The notes beneath the pieces are model-generated. The model was not told the origin of the DNA, did not search any database, and worked only from the letters and a program-made list of their open reading frames with translations. Shown here in pieces: positions 19,273 to 22,087 of a DNA stretch of 22,087 bases. Every line of letters starts with the position of its first letter. Positions within the stretch are counted from its first letter, which is position 1. The translations under genes were made by a program, and so were the position numbers. Source of the stretch: CAYTGR01 sp964437445. Lineage in GTDB: Bacteria > Chloroflexota > Anaerolineae > B4-G1 > SLSP01. The DNA lies in contig CAYTGR010000063.1 of the NCBI GenBank assembly GCA_964437445.1, positions 1-22,087 on the forward strand, given 5' to 3'.

Positions 19273-22087
19273 GTCTTAATGCCCTTCCGAGCATTGTCTG
19301 CTTTCTGAGGTCTCGCTTGACATGAAATTTCTAACGCGCGAATGCGCTGTGTCTTAATGCCCTTCCGAGCATTGTCTGCTTTCTGAGTAATTGAATTCTA
19401 GAAGAATCCAAAGGAGGGCGAGCCCATGGTCTTAATGCCCTTCCGAGCATTGTCTGCTTTCTGAGCAACAGTTCTACCGGCACTCCTAGCGCCTCCGCCG
19501 CTCTACGTCTTAATGCCCTTCCGAGCATTGTCTGCTTTCTGAGCCCGCGTCCCTGCCCGTGCCGCCGGGGATTTTCGCGATGCGGTCTTAATGCCCTTCC
19601 GAGCATTGTCTGCTTTCTGAGTTGACGGCCCAGCAGGCCAACGCCCTGCTTTACGACGCCCGTCTTAATGCCCTTCCGAGCATTGTCTGCTTTCTGAGGC
19701 GATGAGGAGGTGCGGGCCTGGGTGGAAGAGAACGGGTTCGGTCTTAATGCCCTTCCGAGCATTGTCTGCTTTCTGAGGCCACCGTCGCGGGCACTAACCA
19801 GGCCCAGACGGTGGTGTCTTAATGCCCTTCCGAGCATTGTCTGCTTTCTGAGAGCCGATACCGACCGGAACACCAGGCCGCTATGCGGATCGGGTCTTAA
19901 TGCCCTTCCGAGCATTGTCTGCTTTCTGAGCCAAATTAAGGCGAACACTCCCACGGCTGCCGGATGCCGTGGGTCTTAATGCCCTTCCGAGCATTGTCTG
20001 CTTTCTGAGTCACCCCCTTGAAACGGCAGCCCGCGACTCTCACCACTTAGTCTTAATGCCCTTCCGAGCATTGTCTGCTTTCTGAGGAATACCGAACTCC
20101 CTCTGTATCGTGGCTCACTGATGATGGTCTTAATGCCCTTCCGAGCATTGTCTGCTTTCTGAGGCGTATTTTTGGGGTGTGCCGTGGGCATCAATTTGTT
20201 CATGGTCTTAATGCCCTTCCGAGCATTGTCTGCTTTCTGAGTCGTGGCAATCGGCTTTACCGCGTTGGGCGTGATCGCGGTGTCTTAATGCCCTTCCGAG
20301 CATTGTCTGCTTTCTGAGCCGTCTGAAGAAACCCTGGCGGCAATGGAGGCAGCCTTTACGTCTTAATGCCCTTCCGAGCATTGTCTGCTTTCTGAGTAAA
20401 GGTGCTGATATGTTTATCGGTACTGCGGCAATTGGGGTCTTAATGCCCTTCCGAGCATTGTCTGCTTTCTGAGACTCACAGCCACGCCACCCGCAAGCAG
20501 CGTGGGTCAAGGTCTTAATGCCCTTCCGAGCATTGTCTGCTTTCTGAGCCTTTACCGCTGACTCGCCCGCCGGGGCGATTTATCCCGGGTCTTAATGCCC
20601 TTCCGAGCATTGTCTGCTTTCTGAGGAGATTAAGATGGAAGTAAAAATCACGGTGGAAGTAGACGGGTCTTAATGCCCTTCCGAGCATTGTCTGCTTTCT
20701 GAGCTGGGGTATATAACCCCGACTACTTTACCGTTAATTTCTAGTCTTAATGCCCTTCCGAGCATTGTCTGCTTTCTGAGCCAGAGTGGGCAGAAAGTGC
20801 AACCGACAGCAGCGTGCAGCGTCTTAATGCCCTTCCGAGCATTGTCTGCTTTCTGAGTTCGCCAGGGTGGCGTAATAGGCAATTGGGGAAGCTAGCAAGT
20901 CTTAATGCCCTTCCGAGCATTGTCTGCTTTCTGAGGCACCAGCGACTTCTCTTACCTGTTCGCCGACACGCTTCGTCTTAATGCCCTTCCGAGCATTGTC
21001 TGCTTTCTGAGCCATTGTGGAACTGCTCGCCCAGCAAGGTAAGACCCTGGGTCTTAATGCCCTTCCGAGCATTGTCTGCTTTCTGAGCACGCCCGCACAG
21101 TGGCAAAGCGAGCCGTTGCTGATCGTACCGGTCTTAATGCCCTTCCGAGCATTGTCTGCTTTCTGAGGCAGAAAGTCGCTCAGGCCGTGCGGCTTAGCCT
21201 TGTCAATTGGTCTTAATGCCCTTCCGAGCATTGTCTGCTTTCTGAGGGGCATGGCGCGTCTCGCCTCCGGTGCAGTATATGTAGAGTCTTAATGCCCTTC
21301 CGAGCATTGTCTGCTTTCTGAGTAAAACTTAAAATGAAGCGCGGAGGTGGTGGAACACCGCGTCTTAATGCCCTTCCGAGCATTGTCTGCTTTCTGAGTT
21401 ACTGTCACCCATTCCGCCGCCTTCTGAATCTTAAGTGTCTTAATGCCCTTCCGAGCATTGTCTGCTTTCTGAGGGACGCATGAGCCGCTTTCAGGAAGCC
21501 GAACAGTTGTTGGTCTTAATGCCCTTCCGAGCATTGTCTGCTTTCTGAGTCATTGTTGAACCCGTCAGCCGCTACCTGAAGCGGGGCAAGTCTTAATGCC
21601 CTTCCGAGCATTGTCTGCTTTCTGAGTCTGATCATCCTGGACAACCTGGGCCACTTGATGGTGGGCGGTCTTAATGCCCTTCCGAGCATTGTCTGCTTTC
21701 TGAGTACGGCATAGAGATTACCCATCTTTCACGACCTTGACGAGTCTTAATGCCCTTCCGAGCATTGTCTGCTTTCTGAGTGAACGGCGGCCCAGTTGTT
21801 AGCGTTGCCAACCCAGACCGTGTCTTAATGCCCTTCCGAGCATTGTCTGCTTTCTGAGCAGATTTTCCGTGACTTCTACCGAGACGTATTCCGGTTCGTC
21901 TTAATGCCCTTCCGAGCATTGTCTGCTTTCTGAGCAATGAAATTGGTCGTCTTTGACGCGGACGGCACCCTGAGTCTTAATGCCCTTCCGAGCATTGTCT
22001 GCTTTCTGAGCCAAAAGATGGAGGAAACATGACTAAGTTATTTGTTATGAGTCTTAATGCCCTTCCGAGCATTGTCTGCTTTCTGAG
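19273..22087 (-). CRISPR. CRISPR array, 37 repeats and 36 spacers, truncated at window end
   Basis: A 37-bp repeat (plus strand begins GTCTTAATGCCCTTCC and ends CTGCTTTCTGAG) appears 37 times without any variant I could see. Spacers are 38-43 bp (period 75-80). The window ends exactly at the last base of a repeat, so the array continues. On the minus strand the repeat folds as GCTC-GGAA-GGGC (GNRA loop) followed by ATTAAGAC, an 8-nt tail like the AUUGAAAC-type 5' handle made by Cas6. The plus strand gives a hairpin followed by a 17-nt tail, less typical. Transcription is therefore inferred leftward, with leader and cas genes off the right end. No cas gene is in the window. Confidence 0.97.

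Noticed and set aside
19331..21937. Several long minus-strand open frames across the CRISPR array (repeating RKQTMLGRALR, QKADNARKGIK and similar)
   Set aside because: They are translations of the CRISPR repeat in its frames; spacers change between every unit.
19273..22087. Self-targeting spacers against genes of this window
   Set aside because: No spacer was seen to match the other genes here, though the comparison was by eye and not exhaustive.

Overview
The window is about 22 kb of a GC-rich bacterial draft scaffold. It has two 100-N gaps and stops inside a CRISPR array. Gene content (an ATP-dependent mevalonate-type decarboxylase, a glutamine-dependent NAD synthase next to a DegV protein, an aldehyde:ferredoxin oxidoreductase with MoaD-like partners), the intergenic 7- and 8-bp satellites and the dense short operons fit a Chloroflexota bacterium (Anaerolineae/Caldilineae-like). 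That assignment is an inference from gene style; there is no marker gene here.

Layout. 1-269 (-): start of an APC-type permease running off the left edge. 270-775: palindromes and an orphan terminator, then a strong promoter driving two tRNA-Ala genes (776-951) with their own terminator. 987-1415 (-): unknown protein. 1605-4224 (+): degV-nadE pair. 4225-4576: a cluster of heptamer satellites, a cloverleaf palindrome and two of three copies of a ~50-bp dispersed repeat. 4577-6500: small unknown genes and the mevalonate-pathway decarboxylase. 6724-8228 (+): membrane-anchored protein plus methyltransferase. 8241-9397 (+): structured leader with terminator, then a cation diffusion facilitator. 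9413-13624 (+): membrane protein, methyltransferase and two ABC-2 permeases; the second is interrupted only by a spurious gap. 13723-16442 (+): a consensus promoter, a molybdenum/tungsten-cofactor-type riboswitch that shares a strand with a terminator, an aldehyde ferredoxin oxidoreductase (3' end lost in a gap), and two MoaD/ThiS-like proteins. 16452-18716 (-): a membrane-anchored GH31 enzyme of sulfoquinovosidase type with changed pocket residues. 18921-19204: tandem repeats. 19273-22087: CRISPR array with 37 identical repeats.

How it fits together. The riboswitch operon is the clearest regulated unit: cofactor binding should hold P1 closed, block the terminator and switch on the cofactor-using oxidoreductase. 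The CRISPR repeat folds best on the minus strand, as a GNRA-type hairpin followed by an 8-nt handle. crRNAs would then run right to left, and leader and cas genes should lie beyond the right end. By eye most spacers read as protein-coding on the plus strand, and two carry a ribosome-binding site plus ATG in that orientation. Minus-strand crRNAs would then be complementary to mRNA, as expected for an RNA-targeting (type III) system, possibly one that acquires spacers from RNA. This is the most interesting lead in the window.
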